Assembly (NCBI GenBank): GCA_025454895.1
Contig: JALONO010000006.1
Span: forward strand, 1 to 34,104
Direction: 5' to 3'
DNA length: 34,104 nucleotides
DNA from: Bernardetiaceae bacterium
GTDB taxonomy: Bacteria; Bacteroidota; Bacteroidia; Cytophagales; Thermoflexibacteraceae
The stretch's first letter is position 1; the number at the start of each line of letters is the position of its first letter. Below the pieces are notes generated by a model. It had not been told where the DNA came from, made no database searches, and saw nothing but the letters and a program-made list of their open reading frames with translations. Made by a program: the position numbers and the translations under genes. Positions 8,788-16,451 of the stretch are shown piece after piece.

Positions 8788-8824
8788 TGATTGTCAATTA
8801 GTTGAACACCTGCTAATTTCAACT
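8788..8824 (-). promoter_or_regulatory. bshA upstream region: TGATTGTCAATTA motif and inverted repeat
   Basis: TGATTGTCAATTA at 8788-8800 is a variant of a motif found in other intergenic regions here. It runs into an inverted repeat with 7-base arms AGTTGAA (8800-8806) and TTCAACT (8818-8824), about 40 bases upstream of bshA. No TAnnTTTG box was found. A regulatory role is a guess. Confidence 0.3.
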
Positions 8825-8972
8825 GGCAAGGGTAGGCAAAAAATGCGGGACGCACCCGCCTTCCATTTGACCCCCGCCGATTTGTTAACACCGAAAAACG
8901 CCAAAGAGTTGGCCTAATCGCCGGGCTGGGGGGCAAATCATCAAAAATTAACTTTTTCGTCATCTTAAAAAC

Positions 8973-8996
8973 AAGGCTGGCACTTGGGCCAGCCTT
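8973..8996 (-). terminator. Rho-independent terminator after the DivIVA-like gene
   Basis: A perfect 9-bp stem (aaggctggc / gccagcctt, 6-base loop) lies directly after the TGA at 8999. On the minus strand it is followed by GTTTTTAAG. Confidence 0.8.
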
Positions 8997-8998
8997 TG

Positions 8999-9733
8999 TC
9001 AAAGCGTATCGAAAAAGGAACCGAGCGAGGGCTTGGCCGCAGGCGGGTTAGGCAGGGGCTTGGCGGCCGGGGCACCTTGCTGGCTGCCATTAAGTGGGCG
9101 TGCCTCGGGTTGGGGCAACTGTTCCATCTCCCTAATTTCTTGGCGCACGGCCTCGTTGGCCTGCTGCATCATTTGGTTGGCCTTTTTGATTTCGTCTTCG
9201 TAGAAAACGGTGCGCTTGTGGGCCTCCACTTGCTCAATTTTGCCCACCGTTTCGTTGATGAACGTGCGCATTTCGTTGATGAGCACATCGCGCTGTTTTT
9301 CCAGCAAGCGGCACGAGTAGTCGAGTTTACGTAGCTCTTCGCGCATCTCGTTCAACGACTGGTAAATTTGCTGGTTGGCGTTGCGGATCAGGGTTTTGGC
9401 TTTGAGGCGGGCATCTTCTAGGGCTTGGTTGGCTTTCACGCGCGCGTCGAGCACGATGATCTCCGCTTCCTTTTTGGCGTTTTCGCGGGTGGAGTGGTTG
9501 TTGTCTTCCAGCAGGCGGATGGTGCGCAGCAGCGAGCCTTCCATTTCGCGCAGGCGGTTCAGTTCGGTAGTGGTGGCGGTCAGTTTGGTCTCCGTTTCGT
9601 TACTCCGCTGAAAAAGTTGCTCCCAGGCTTGCGATAAGGCCGACATGTAAGCATTTACATCGTCTTTATTGTAACCACCAAAAGTTACTTTCTCGAACTG
9701 TTTCTTACGGATGTCTAAGGGCGTAACTTTCAT
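8999..9733 (-). CDS. DivIVA-domain coiled-coil protein
   Basis: The 244-residue protein begins MKVTPLDIRKKQFEKVTFGG and continues with YNKDDVNAYM. This is the N-terminal lipid-binding DivIVA/GpsB signature (TPLDI, F..GYN..DV..F/YM). A long, charged coiled coil (about residues 30-190) follows, and the last 50 residues are proline- and alanine-rich and probably disordered. DivIVA proteins form membrane-associated scaffolds at poles and division sites. Partners in this group are not known to me. It is a single-gene unit with its own promoter (box at 9805) and terminator. The family name is well supported; a role in cell-shape or envelope growth is inferred. Confidence 0.85.
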   Translation of the reverse strand: MKVTPLDIRKKQFEKVTFGGYNKDDVNAYMSALSQAWEQLFQRSNETETKLTATTTELNRLREMEGSLLRTIRLLEDNNHSTRENAKKEAEIIVLDARVKANQALEDARLKAKTLIRNANQQIYQSLNEMREELRKLDYSCRLLEKQRDVLINEMRTFINETVGKIEQVEAHKRTVFYEDEIKKANQMMQQANEAVRQEIREMEQLPQPEARPLNGSQQGAPAAKPLPNPPAAKPSLGSFFDTL

Positions 9734-9791
9734 CGCAAAAGCAAAAACTGGGTTAAAAACAACGCAAAAAGTGGATCAGGGCCTTTTTTCA

Positions 9792-9812
9792 GGAACCTAA
9801 GTTCCAAAGTTA
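9792..9812 (-). promoter_or_regulatory. divIVA promoter: -7 box with overlapping palindrome
   Basis: On the minus strand TAACTTTG (9812-9805) matches TAnnTTTG. Its last G begins the near-perfect palindrome GGAACTTAGGTTCC (9805-9792), which lies over the expected transcription start. The leader to the ATG at 9733 is about 60-70 bases. Confidence 0.55.
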
Positions 9813-9905
9813 GGGGTTGCGGAGGGCAATTTATACATTTCGTCGGTTTTTGGCCAAAACCAGACGTTAATTTAGCCCTAAACCTGACCAATAGGGCAAT
9901 AAAAA

Positions 9906-9931
9906 GGGTGGCAGCCCAGCGGCTACCACCC
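9906..9931 (-). terminator. Rho-independent terminator after tig
   Basis: Arms 9906-9916 and 9921-9931 make an 11-bp stem with one G-U pair and a 4-base loop. On the minus strand TTTTTATTG follows. It lies 26 bases beyond the tig stop codon. Confidence 0.85.
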
Positions 9932-9956
9932 GATAATTTAAGCAGTGGCTCAAAAT

Positions 9957-11351
9957 TTATTTGGCCAGTTGGGCAAACTCTTCTTCGCTCAACGGATGCT
10001 CAACGATGGTTACTTGATCCTTGAGATGATCAAACAGTTTGTAGGCAAACGCACTATTCACGTGGCTCTCGTGGTTGCTCTGTTCGGAGCGGTCGTTGGC
10101 CATGCGCTGGGCAAATAGCTCTACTTGGGGCAACATGCTAAAGAACCCCATGTTGAAAATCTGCAAGTAACTGGTTTCCCGCAGGAAAGCGAGTAAATCT
10201 TCGTTGGTTACTTTCAGGCCCGTGCTCGTGGCTAACTTGTTGCGCAGCAGTTCCCATTTGAGCGAAGGCTCGTAGTCGTAATAGGCCGACTCGGCGTCGG
10301 CTTCGTTCAACTTGTCGTTGTTGGCCTGTAACCAGCGTTTGAGGAAGGTGGCGGGCAACTGAAAATCGTTGGCTTTTACCACGGCGTCCTGAAACTGGGT
10401 TACCAGCCGGTCTTTGGCCAAAATCTCGTTGCGGCGGGTGATAATCGCCTTCACCTTGGCCCGGAAATCGGCTTCGTCGGCCACGGTTTCGCCAGCACCC
10501 AGCACCCGCTCAAAAAACTCGGTATCTAGGTCAGGCATTTTTTTATCGCGGATGTCCTGCAAGGTGATTTTAAAGAGGCCCTTCAAATCGGTTAGCCGCT
10601 CGGCATCAAAACCGGTCAACTCTTCCACTTCCTTGTCGGTAGGGAAGGTGGTGCGCAGGTCAAAGGTAACTTCGCCGCCCGTGGTTTGGCCAATGAAGGG
10701 GACCCTCGCCTCGGCGGTGAGCTTGGCCAGGTCGATGACACCGTAGCCCTCGCTGCCCTTGCCAAACACTTTGCGCGGGTCTTTGCCCGGCTCTTCGGGG
10801 GCAATTTCGACGGGCACGTCGTCGGCGGTGCTTAGCCGGCCGTAAATGGTGGTTTCCTCACCGATTACCTCGGTGGGCTCGTAGCGGGTCAATTGCTTTT
10901 TCATCCCGTCGATTAACTTGTCAACGGCCTGGTCGTCCACCTGAATGAGGTAGTGGGTGAGCTGCATGCTTTTGTCCACTACGGTAGTAAACTGGGGGCG
11001 CAGGCCCACATCGTACTTGAACTCAAATTGTTGTTGGTTGTCCCAGTCGATATCGGCGGCGCTCTGGTCCAGGTTCATGAGCGGCCCGCCCAAAATATCG
11101 ATCTGCTGGGCGCGCAGGTACTCCATGAGCGAGTGGGCGGCCAGGTCGGTAATTTCGCCCACTTTCAACGACTTGCCGTACATTTTGCGGATCAGGCCCG
11201 GGGGCACTTTGCCCGGCCTAAATCCGTTTACTACCGCTTTGCGGGCATATTCTTTGATCCGTTGATCCACCTTGGGTTGGTAGTCGGCTTCCTCGAGCCG
11301 CACTTTAACCAAGGCGTTCAGGTCATCGGTTTTTTCTAAAGTGATTTCCAA
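9957..11351 (-). CDS. tig: trigger factor (ribosome-associated chaperone/PPIase)
   Basis: Trigger factor binds ribosomal protein L23 at the exit tunnel and helps nascent chains fold. The protein of 464 residues starts MEITLEKTDD from a TTG codon and carries the ribosome-binding signature GFRPGKVP at residues 43-50. A divergent FKBP-like segment follows in the middle, then a long helical C-terminal chaperone domain. The same frame stays open for 57 more codons upstream, but those codons run through the tRNA-Leu gene and its terminator and cannot belong to the protein. The usual neighbours clpP and clpX are absent; the gene ends in its own terminator, followed by divIVA. No TAnnTTTG box lies between the tRNA terminator and the start, so some transcription may read through from the tRNA promoter. 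Confidence 0.9.
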   Translation of the reverse strand: MEITLEKTDDLNALVKVRLEEADYQPKVDQRIKEYARKAVVNGFRPGKVPPGLIRKMYGKSLKVGEITDLAAHSLMEYLRAQQIDILGGPLMNLDQSAADIDWDNQQQFEFKYDVGLRPQFTTVVDKSMQLTHYLIQVDDQAVDKLIDGMKKQLTRYEPTEVIGEETTIYGRLSTADDVPVEIAPEEPGKDPRKVFGKGSEGYGVIDLAKLTAEARVPFIGQTTGGEVTFDLRTTFPTDKEVEELTGFDAERLTDLKGLFKITLQDIRDKKMPDLDTEFFERVLGAGETVADEADFRAKVKAIITRRNEILAKDRLVTQFQDAVVKANDFQLPATFLKRWLQANNDKLNEADAESAYYDYEPSLKWELLRNKLATSTGLKVTNEDLLAFLRETSYLQIFNMGFFSMLPQVELFAQRMANDRSEQSNHESHVNSAFAYKLFDHLKDQVTIVEHPLSEEEFAQLAK

Positions 11352-11383
11352 TTTGGTAAGAGATTTAAACGGAAAATAAAAAA

Positions 11384-11406
11384 CCTCAACCTGCCAAAAG
11401 CTGAGG
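11384..11406 (-). terminator. terminator between tRNA-Leu and tig
   Basis: Arms cctcaac (11384-11390) and gctgagg (11400-11406) pair over 7 bp with one G-U. On the minus strand TTTTTTATTTT follows. It lies about 40 bases after the tRNA and 33 bases before the tig start codon, so it could also attenuate tig. Confidence 0.6.
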
Positions 11407-11448
11407 TACTCAACTCGTAAGGTTGGCCGGGTGGCCAGCTTGCCTAAG

Positions 11449-11528
11449 TGCGGATGGAGGGACTCGAACCCCCAAGGTTGCCCACCAGATCCTAAGTCTG
11501 GCGCGTCTGCCAATTTCGCCACATCCGC
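11449..11528 (-). tRNA. tRNA-Leu (anticodon UAG)
   Basis: The 80-base gene folds as a cloverleaf. The acceptor arms GCGGATG and CATCCGC pair perfectly, and the anticodon stem CCAGA/TCTGG encloses loop CTTAGGA with anticodon TAG (11494-11492). The T-loop is TTCGAGT. The discriminator base is A, and CCA is not encoded. The variable arm is rather short for a leucine tRNA. It reads CUA and probably other CUN codons. It is divergent from the (p)ppGpp synthetase gene. Confidence 0.95.
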
Positions 11529-11538
11529 TTTGGGGTGG

Positions 11539-11546
11539 CAAAATTA
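11539..11546 (-). promoter_or_regulatory. -7 box of tRNA-Leu
   Basis: TAATTTTG on the minus strand matches TAnnTTTG. It ends 10 bases before the first tRNA base, which would give a leader of only a few bases. Confidence 0.5.
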
Positions 11547-11554
11547 AAGTTTTT

Positions 11555-11588
11555 TTTGTAAAACCTAAGTGGATTATTCGTATCTTTG
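11555..11588 (+). promoter_or_regulatory. promoter of the (p)ppGpp synthetase gene
   Basis: TTTG at 11555-11558 and TATCTTTG at 11581-11588 match the Bacteroidota -33/-7 pair TTTG and TAnnTTTG with a 22-base spacer. The ATG is 20 bases beyond the -7 box, so the leader is very short. This placement supports ATG at 11609 over an upstream start. Confidence 0.6.
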
Positions 11589-11608
11589 GTAACCAACCGT
11601 TTTTAAGT

Positions 11609-14017
11609 ATGAAGGACGATGCCATCCCATCTTCGCCCGATCCGGAAAACCAAGGCCAGTCGGCCAATTTGGGCAATGAGTCCGTGCCCGAGCCTAACCC
11701 TATCCCGCCTGAGCGCAAGCCTGAGGAGCCGAAAAGGGAAAACCCGACAAAAGTTAAACCGAGCCCTAAAAAAGGAACTAGCCCGCCCGTGGCCGTAACC
11801 CCGCCGGGGTCTGAACCGACCGACGAGGAACGGAAAAAAATCGTGTCGGCTTACCGCCGCATCTTGCGCTCGGCCGCCGAGGTGCTCAAGCCCGGCGATA
11901 TCCCGCAAATCAAAAAGGCTTTTGAGCTGGCCATGGCGGCCCACGGCGGGGTACGCCGCAAGTCGGGCGAGCTGTACATTTTCCACCCACTGGAGGTGGC
12001 GCGCATCTGCGTGGAGGAAATTGGCTTGGGGGCCACCTCCATCATCTGCGCCCTGCTGCACGACGTGGTGGAAGACACCGACTACAGCTTGGCCGATATC
12101 GAGGGCATGTTTGGGACCAAGGTGGCCAAAATCATCGATGGGCTTACCAAAATCCAGGTAAAGGCCATCAAACTGGGCGAACAGAACGCCTCCGAACAGG
12201 CCGAAAATTATAAAAAAATGCTGCTCACCATCTCGGAAGACATCCGGGTGGTGCTGGTCAAAATTGCGGACCGGTTGCACAATATGCGCACCCTCGACAG
12301 CATGACCCGCGAGAAGCAGTTGAAAATCAAGTCGGAAACGGAGTTTATTTACGCACCCCTGGCCCACCGGTTTGGGCTTTACAACATCAAGTCGGAATTG
12401 GAGGACTTGTGCCTCAAATTTTCTGACGAGGAGGCTTACAACACCATCGTCCAAAACATCAAAAAAACCGAGCACGCCCGCAAGCGGTTTGTCAAAGAAT
12501 TTGTGCGGCCCATCGAGGAAAAGCTGCTCAACCACGGTTTTAAGTTCACCATCAAACACCGGGTAAAAGCCGTACACTCGATTTACGCTAAAATGAAGAA
12601 ACAGAACATTTCGTTTGACGAAGTGTTCGACCTGTTCGCCATCCGCATTATCGTGGACGAGCCGGAGCCGGAAAAGGAGAAATCGGACTGTTGGTACATT
12701 TATTCGGTGATCACCGACTTTTACACCCCCAACCACACCCGCATGCGCGACTGGGTGAGCACACCCAAGTCGAACGGTTACGAGAGCCTGCACATTACCG
12801 TAATGGGCCCGGTGGGCCAGCAGGTAGAAGTGCAGATCCGCACCACCCGCATGGATGCCATTGCCGAGAAGGGGGTGGCCGCCCACTGGAAGTACAAACA
12901 GCGGCAAAGCGGCGGCACCATGGAACAGGGCATCGAGGAATGGCTGAAAAAGGTACGCGAAACCCTGGAGAGCAAAGACCTGAACGCCCTCGAGTTTGTC
13001 GATAACTTTAGGCGCGATTTGTTTGCCGACGAGGTGTTTGTGTTTACCCCCAAGGGCGACTTGCGCAAGTTCCCGGCCGGGGCTACGGTACTCGATTTTG
13101 CCTTTGACATCCACACCGAGGTGGGCATGCGTTGCGCCGGGGCCAAAGTAAACGGCCAAATGGTGCCGTTTAGCCAGGTATTGCGCAACGGCGACCAAGT
13201 AGAGATCATTACCAGCAACAAAGCCCGAGTGGGAGAGGCCTGGCTACGCTACGTAACCACTTCGCGCGCGCGGGCCAAAATCAAGGAATTTTTGCGCGAG
13301 GAAAGCCGCCGCCTCAACTTGGGCGCGGGCAAAGAGATCGTGCTGCGCAAACTGGCCCAACTTGGCCTGGAACCAACCCCCCAGGTGTACACCGAGCTGA
13401 TGCAGTACTTCGGCCTCAAAACCGAGGCTGACCTGTTGATCCAAATTGGCAAGGGCCAAATCGATCACACCGAAATAAAACGCGCGTTTGAGCCAAAGGC
13501 TAAAGCCGAGGTGAAAGAACCGATCCAGGAGGTAAAACCCCCGGCCCGGCCCGAGAAAAAGCCCAACAACGAAATCATCATCGGTGGCAAGGACGATCGA
13601 ATCCAGTACACCCTTTCCAGCTGTTGTAATCCCATCCCCGGCGATGAGATTTTCGGTATCACCTCCGTGAGCCGGGGCATCCGCATCCACCGGGCCAGTT
13701 GCCCCAACGCGGTCAACATCATGGCCCGCTACGGCAACCGCATTGTGCCCGTAAAATGGGCCAGTGCCACCGAGGTAGAGTTTGACGTGTCCATCCAGAT
13801 CATGGGCACCGACCGCATGGGCCTAGTGAGCGATGTTACTAAAGTGATTTCCAATTTATTGAAAATCAATATTATATCGCTTTCTTTTGATACTAAGGCA
13901 GGGGTTTTTGAAGGCAATATCACCCTGGCCGTGCGCGACTCGGCCCAGTTGGACAAGATGTTGGAGCAGTTGAACAGCATTGAGGGCGTGGTGCGGGTAA
14001 TCCGACAAAATTTGTAA
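11609..14017 (+). CDS. bifunctional (p)ppGpp synthetase/hydrolase (RSH)
   Basis: This is the Rel/SpoT stringent-response enzyme, 802 residues from ATG. Residues 1-75 are a proline- and lysine-rich disordered extension. The hydrolase HD domain follows, with HPLEV from H126, HDVVEDT at 151-157 and ADRLHN at 220-225. The synthetase domain contains HRVKAVHSIYAKM, FDLFAIR and VEVQIRT. A TGS domain spans about 475-537, then comes the conserved-cysteine segment SSCCNPIPGD...HRASCPN, and the protein ends in an ACT domain (about 720-800). Both active sites look intact, so it should both make and degrade (p)ppGpp. The frame is open back to 11423, but that part is a translation of the tRNA-Leu gene. It is probably the main or only long RSH of this genome. 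Confidence 0.93.
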   Translation: MKDDAIPSSPDPENQGQSANLGNESVPEPNPIPPERKPEEPKRENPTKVKPSPKKGTSPPVAVTPPGSEPTDEERKKIVSAYRRILRSAAEVLKPGDIPQIKKAFELAMAAHGGVRRKSGELYIFHPLEVARICVEEIGLGATSIICALLHDVVEDTDYSLADIEGMFGTKVAKIIDGLTKIQVKAIKLGEQNASEQAENYKKMLLTISEDIRVVLVKIADRLHNMRTLDSMTREKQLKIKSETEFIYAPLAHRFGLYNIKSELEDLCLKFSDEEAYNTIVQNIKKTEHARKRFVKEFVRPIEEKLLNHGFKFTIKHRVKAVHSIYAKMKKQNISFDEVFDLFAIRIIVDEPEPEKEKSDCWYIYSVITDFYTPNHTRMRDWVSTPKSNGYESLHITVMGPVGQQVEVQIRTTRMDAIAEKGVAAHWKYKQRQSGGTMEQGIEEWLKKVRETLESKDLNALEFVDNFRRDLFADEVFVFTPKGDLRKFPAGATVLDFAFDIHTEVGMRCAGAKVNGQMVPFSQVLRNGDQVEIITSNKARVGEAWLRYVTTSRARAKIKEFLREESRRLNLGAGKEIVLRKLAQLGLEPTPQVYTELMQYFGLKTEADLLIQIGKGQIDHTEIKRAFEPKAKAEVKEPIQEVKPPARPEKKPNNEIIIGGKDDRIQYTLSSCCNPIPGDEIFGITSVSRGIRIHRASCPNAVNIMARYGNRIVPVKWASATEVEFDVSIQIMGTDRMGLVSDVTKVISNLLKINIISLSFDTKAGVFEGNITLAVRDSAQLDKMLEQLNSIEGVVRVIRQNL

Positions 14018-14075
14018 GGCCAGGCCACCAAAGCGCGCTCAAAATGCCTAATTTGGCCCGCTTTATCATGGTTTT

Positions 14076-14573
14076 ATGAAGATTTGCTCCACCCTTTCCT
14101 GGTTTTGCCTACTGGGGGCACTTTTCGCGGGGGCGTTGCTGGGCCAAGGCTGCGGCGGCTCGGCTCAAACGCCGCCTGCCCAGGGCCAAACGCCGCCTGC
14201 CGAGGTAACCCAACCCCCGGAGGCCCCGCCCGCGCCCGCCGTGGACGCGGCGGTAATGGCCGCCGGCCAAACCTTGTACCAAGCCAACTGCCTGGCCTGC
14301 CACCAAGCCGACGGCCGGGGCGTGCCGGGCCTCAACCCGCCGCTGGCCAAAAGCGACTGGGTAGCGGGCGACCTGGCCCGTCTGGTGGGTGTGTTGCTCA
14401 ATGGCCAACAGGGGCCTATCACGGTCAATGGCGAGCGGTACAACGGCGTAATGCCCAAGCAGGCCCACCTCACCAACGAAGAACTGGCCCAACTGCTCAC
14501 CTACGTGCGCAACAGCTTCGGCAACCAACTGGGGCCGGTAAACCTTGAGCAAGTGCAAGCCCTGCGCAAGTAG
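14076..14573 (+). CDS. small membrane-anchored cytochrome c
   Basis: This 165-residue exported protein has an N-terminal hydrophobic segment (residues 5-25) ending in LLGQGC. That may be a lipoprotein signal, but the -3 residue is Gly, a poor lipobox. A Pro/Ala-rich tether follows (residues 30-58), encoded partly by a 15-base direct repeat (14166-14180 and 14187-14201). The class I cytochrome domain has the haem site CLACH at 72-76 and the likely axial ligand M126 in GVMPK. GRGVPGLNPPLAKSDW is typical of cytochrome domains linked to periplasmic oxidases or reductases. It should carry electrons in the periplasm, but its partner is not in the window. It lies 58 bases after the RSH gene and may be co-transcribed with it. 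Confidence 0.85.
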   Translation: MKICSTLSWFCLLGALFAGALLGQGCGGSAQTPPAQGQTPPAEVTQPPEAPPAPAVDAAVMAAGQTLYQANCLACHQADGRGVPGLNPPLAKSDWVAGDLARLVGVLLNGQQGPITVNGERYNGVMPKQAHLTNEELAQLLTYVRNSFGNQLGPVNLEQVQALRK

Positions 14574-14734
14574 CCACGGGTGTCCGCCGTGTTTTCTGCC
14601 ATAAAATTTACCGGAAAAGGATTGGCGGTTGCATATCTAAATGACTATTTTTTATTGTAAATTACTTAGTGAGCAGGCTCTGTTTGATTTTGGTGTAATT
14701 CTCCCATTAAGCAAAATACGTTGGCCATAAAAAA

Positions 14735-14757
14735 CCCCGGCGGTCGGGCCGCCGGGG
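14735..14757 (-). terminator. Rho-independent terminator after amt
   Basis: A perfect 9-bp GC stem (14735-14743 / 14749-14757, 5-base loop) is followed on the minus strand by TTTTTTATGG. It could also stop plus-strand transcripts from the cytochrome gene, but the T-run on that side is weaker. Confidence 0.85.
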
Positions 14758-14805
14758 TGGGAGTTTTTCATTTTCGGGCTTGGCCCGGTGTCAAGTTGAG
14801 GGTAA

Positions 14806-16182
14806 TTATTGATAAAGCTCGATTTTCTCGTTTTTATGCTTGCCGTTGGTGCTGGGGGCTATTTCTTCTTTGCCCTCGAAAAACACCAAAACGTCGTTTA
14901 CTTTCTCGTCGTGTTGGCTCACGTCCAGGCCCATTTCTTCAAACTCGGGTTTCACGCGCACCTTGATGAGCGCGCTAGTGAGCAGGTACAGTACGTATGC
15001 GCCCCCGAAGGTGAACGCGCCCACGATCAACAAGGCAAGCATGTGGTACATAAAAGTGCTGGTTTGGCCGTAGATGAGGCCCACGTCTTTGGCGAAAACC
15101 CCGGTGCAGATCATGCCCACAATGCCGCCCACGCCGTGGCAGGCAAACACGTCCAGCGTATCGTCCAGCTTGTTTTTGTTGCTGGTGAGCCGCACGGCCA
15201 TGTTGCTGATGATGGCCCCGATAACGCCGATGAAGAGGCTTTGCCCCACGGTTACAAAACCGGCCGCCGGAGTGATGGCTACTAAGCCTACCACGGCCCC
15301 AATGGCCGCGCCCATGGCCGAGGGTTTCTTGCCCATCACGCCGTCAAAGAACGCCCAGGTGAGCATGGCGGCGGCCGAAGCGGTGTTGGTGTTCATAAAG
15401 GCCGAAACAGCTAACTCGTTGGCAGCCAGGGCCGAACCAGCATTGAACCCAAACCAACCAAACCACAATAAGCCCGTGCCCAATAAGATGAAGGGCAAGT
15501 TGTGGGGATCGTGGCCGCTTACTTTACGGCGGCCCAGTACCAAAGCTCCGGCCAAAGCGGCAAACCCGGCCGAAATATGGACTACCGTGCCCCCGGCAAA
15601 GTCAAGCACGCCCCATTTGCGCAAAAAGCCTTCGGGGTGCCAGGTCCAGTGGGCCAGCGGCGCATAAATGAACACGCTAAACAGCACAATGAACAGCAAG
15701 AAAGCCGAAAAACGGATCCGCTCGGCAAAACCACCGGTAATGAGGGCCGGGGTGATAATAGCAAACTTGAGTTGGAACAACGCAAACAACGCCAGCGGAA
15801 TGGTGGGCGAAAGGGCCGCATTGGTGGCCACGCCTACATTTTTGAACATGAAAAAGGTAGCCGGGTTGCCAATGATGCCCCCGAGGCTATCGCCGAAGGC
15901 TAGGCTAAAACCTACCACTACCCACAAGATGCTGATCACGCCCAGGGCGATGAAACTCTGCAACATGGTGGACACCACGTTTTTAAACCGCACCATGCCC
16001 CCGTAAAAAAAGGCCAAGCCGGGGGTCATCAGCATCACCAAGGCCGAGGCGGTGAGCATCCAGGCCACATCGCCGGGGTTAATGGGGTGTTCGGCATCGG
16101 GCGCGGTGGTGGCCGTGGGCACTAACCCTAGTAGGGCTACTAGGGCGAGTATGCCAAAAGGAAGGGTCCACTTTTTCATCAT
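14806..16182 (-). CDS. amt: ammonium transporter (Amt/MEP/Rh)
   Basis: This inner-membrane channel for ammonium has 458 residues. A signal-like N-terminal helix is followed by a pore of about eleven helices. Key residues are present: LDFAGGTVVHISAG carries the recruitment-site aspartate and the first pore histidine, and CHGVGGIVG the second pore histidine. The region TPGLAFFYGGMVR is also diagnostic. The C-terminal cytoplasmic tail (about the last 60 residues) is charged and contains EFEEMGLDVSQHDE, a PII-interaction type motif. However, no glnB or glnK lies next to it. It is downstream of the porin gene on the same strand, 269 bases away, with its own possible -7 box at 16202. Confidence 0.93.
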   Translation of the reverse strand: MMKKWTLPFGILALVALLGLVPTATTAPDAEHPINPGDVAWMLTASALVMLMTPGLAFFYGGMVRFKNVVSTMLQSFIALGVISILWVVVGFSLAFGDSLGGIIGNPATFFMFKNVGVATNAALSPTIPLALFALFQLKFAIITPALITGGFAERIRFSAFLLFIVLFSVFIYAPLAHWTWHPEGFLRKWGVLDFAGGTVVHISAGFAALAGALVLGRRKVSGHDPHNLPFILLGTGLLWFGWFGFNAGSALAANELAVSAFMNTNTASAAAMLTWAFFDGVMGKKPSAMGAAIGAVVGLVAITPAAGFVTVGQSLFIGVIGAIISNMAVRLTSNKNKLDDTLDVFACHGVGGIVGMICTGVFAKDVGLIYGQTSTFMYHMLALLIVGAFTFGGAYVLYLLTSALIKVRVKPEFEEMGLDVSQHDEKVNDVLVFFEGKEEIAPSTNGKHKNEKIELYQ

Positions 16183-16201
16183 ACGAAAGTTTTTAGTGAG
16201 A

Positions 16202-16209
16202 CAAAATTA
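16202..16209 (-). promoter_or_regulatory. possible -7 box of amt
   Basis: TAATTTTG on the minus strand, 19 bases before the amt ATG. No good -33 element is seen. Between here and 16451 the DNA is AT-rich. The only other structure noted is a 7-base inverted repeat with a long loop (16391-16397 / 16430-16436). Confidence 0.4.
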
Positions 16210-16451
16210 TGAAATTTTTAATGAAAAGCGCATTGAATACGAAATACGTAATTGAACAGGCAAAAAATACTTTTTTCGTTTTTAAAGCCGATTTTGTTGA
16301 AAAATCTTCATAAAGCAGTCTGTTTAAGGAAGATTTATTAACAATTTAACAACTTAAAACCATGACTTTGGGAATATGAGGGTGAATTTAGGCCATCGTA
16401 TCAATCAAAAAGAAGGTTGAAGCGGCAAAGATGGCCACAAAATAACCCGGC

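Noticed and set aside
8757-9002. 81-codon minus-strand frame between bshA and divIVA
   Set aside because: It contains the divIVA terminator and the bshA upstream motifs and has no recognisable domain.
11352-11522. N-terminal extension of the trigger factor frame
   Set aside because: It is a translation of the tRNA-Leu gene and its terminator (the familiar MAKLADAPDLGSGG type artefact). The family start is at the TTG at 11351.
11423-11608. N-terminal extension of the RSH frame
   Set aside because: It translates the antisense strand of the tRNA-Leu gene. The promoter at 11555-11588 lies inside it, so the real start is ATG 11609.
11603-13198. 531-codon open frame antisense to the RSH gene
   Set aside because: Long antisense frames are common where GCC/GGC-rich codons dominate. 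No domain or signal is recognisable and the sense gene is certain.
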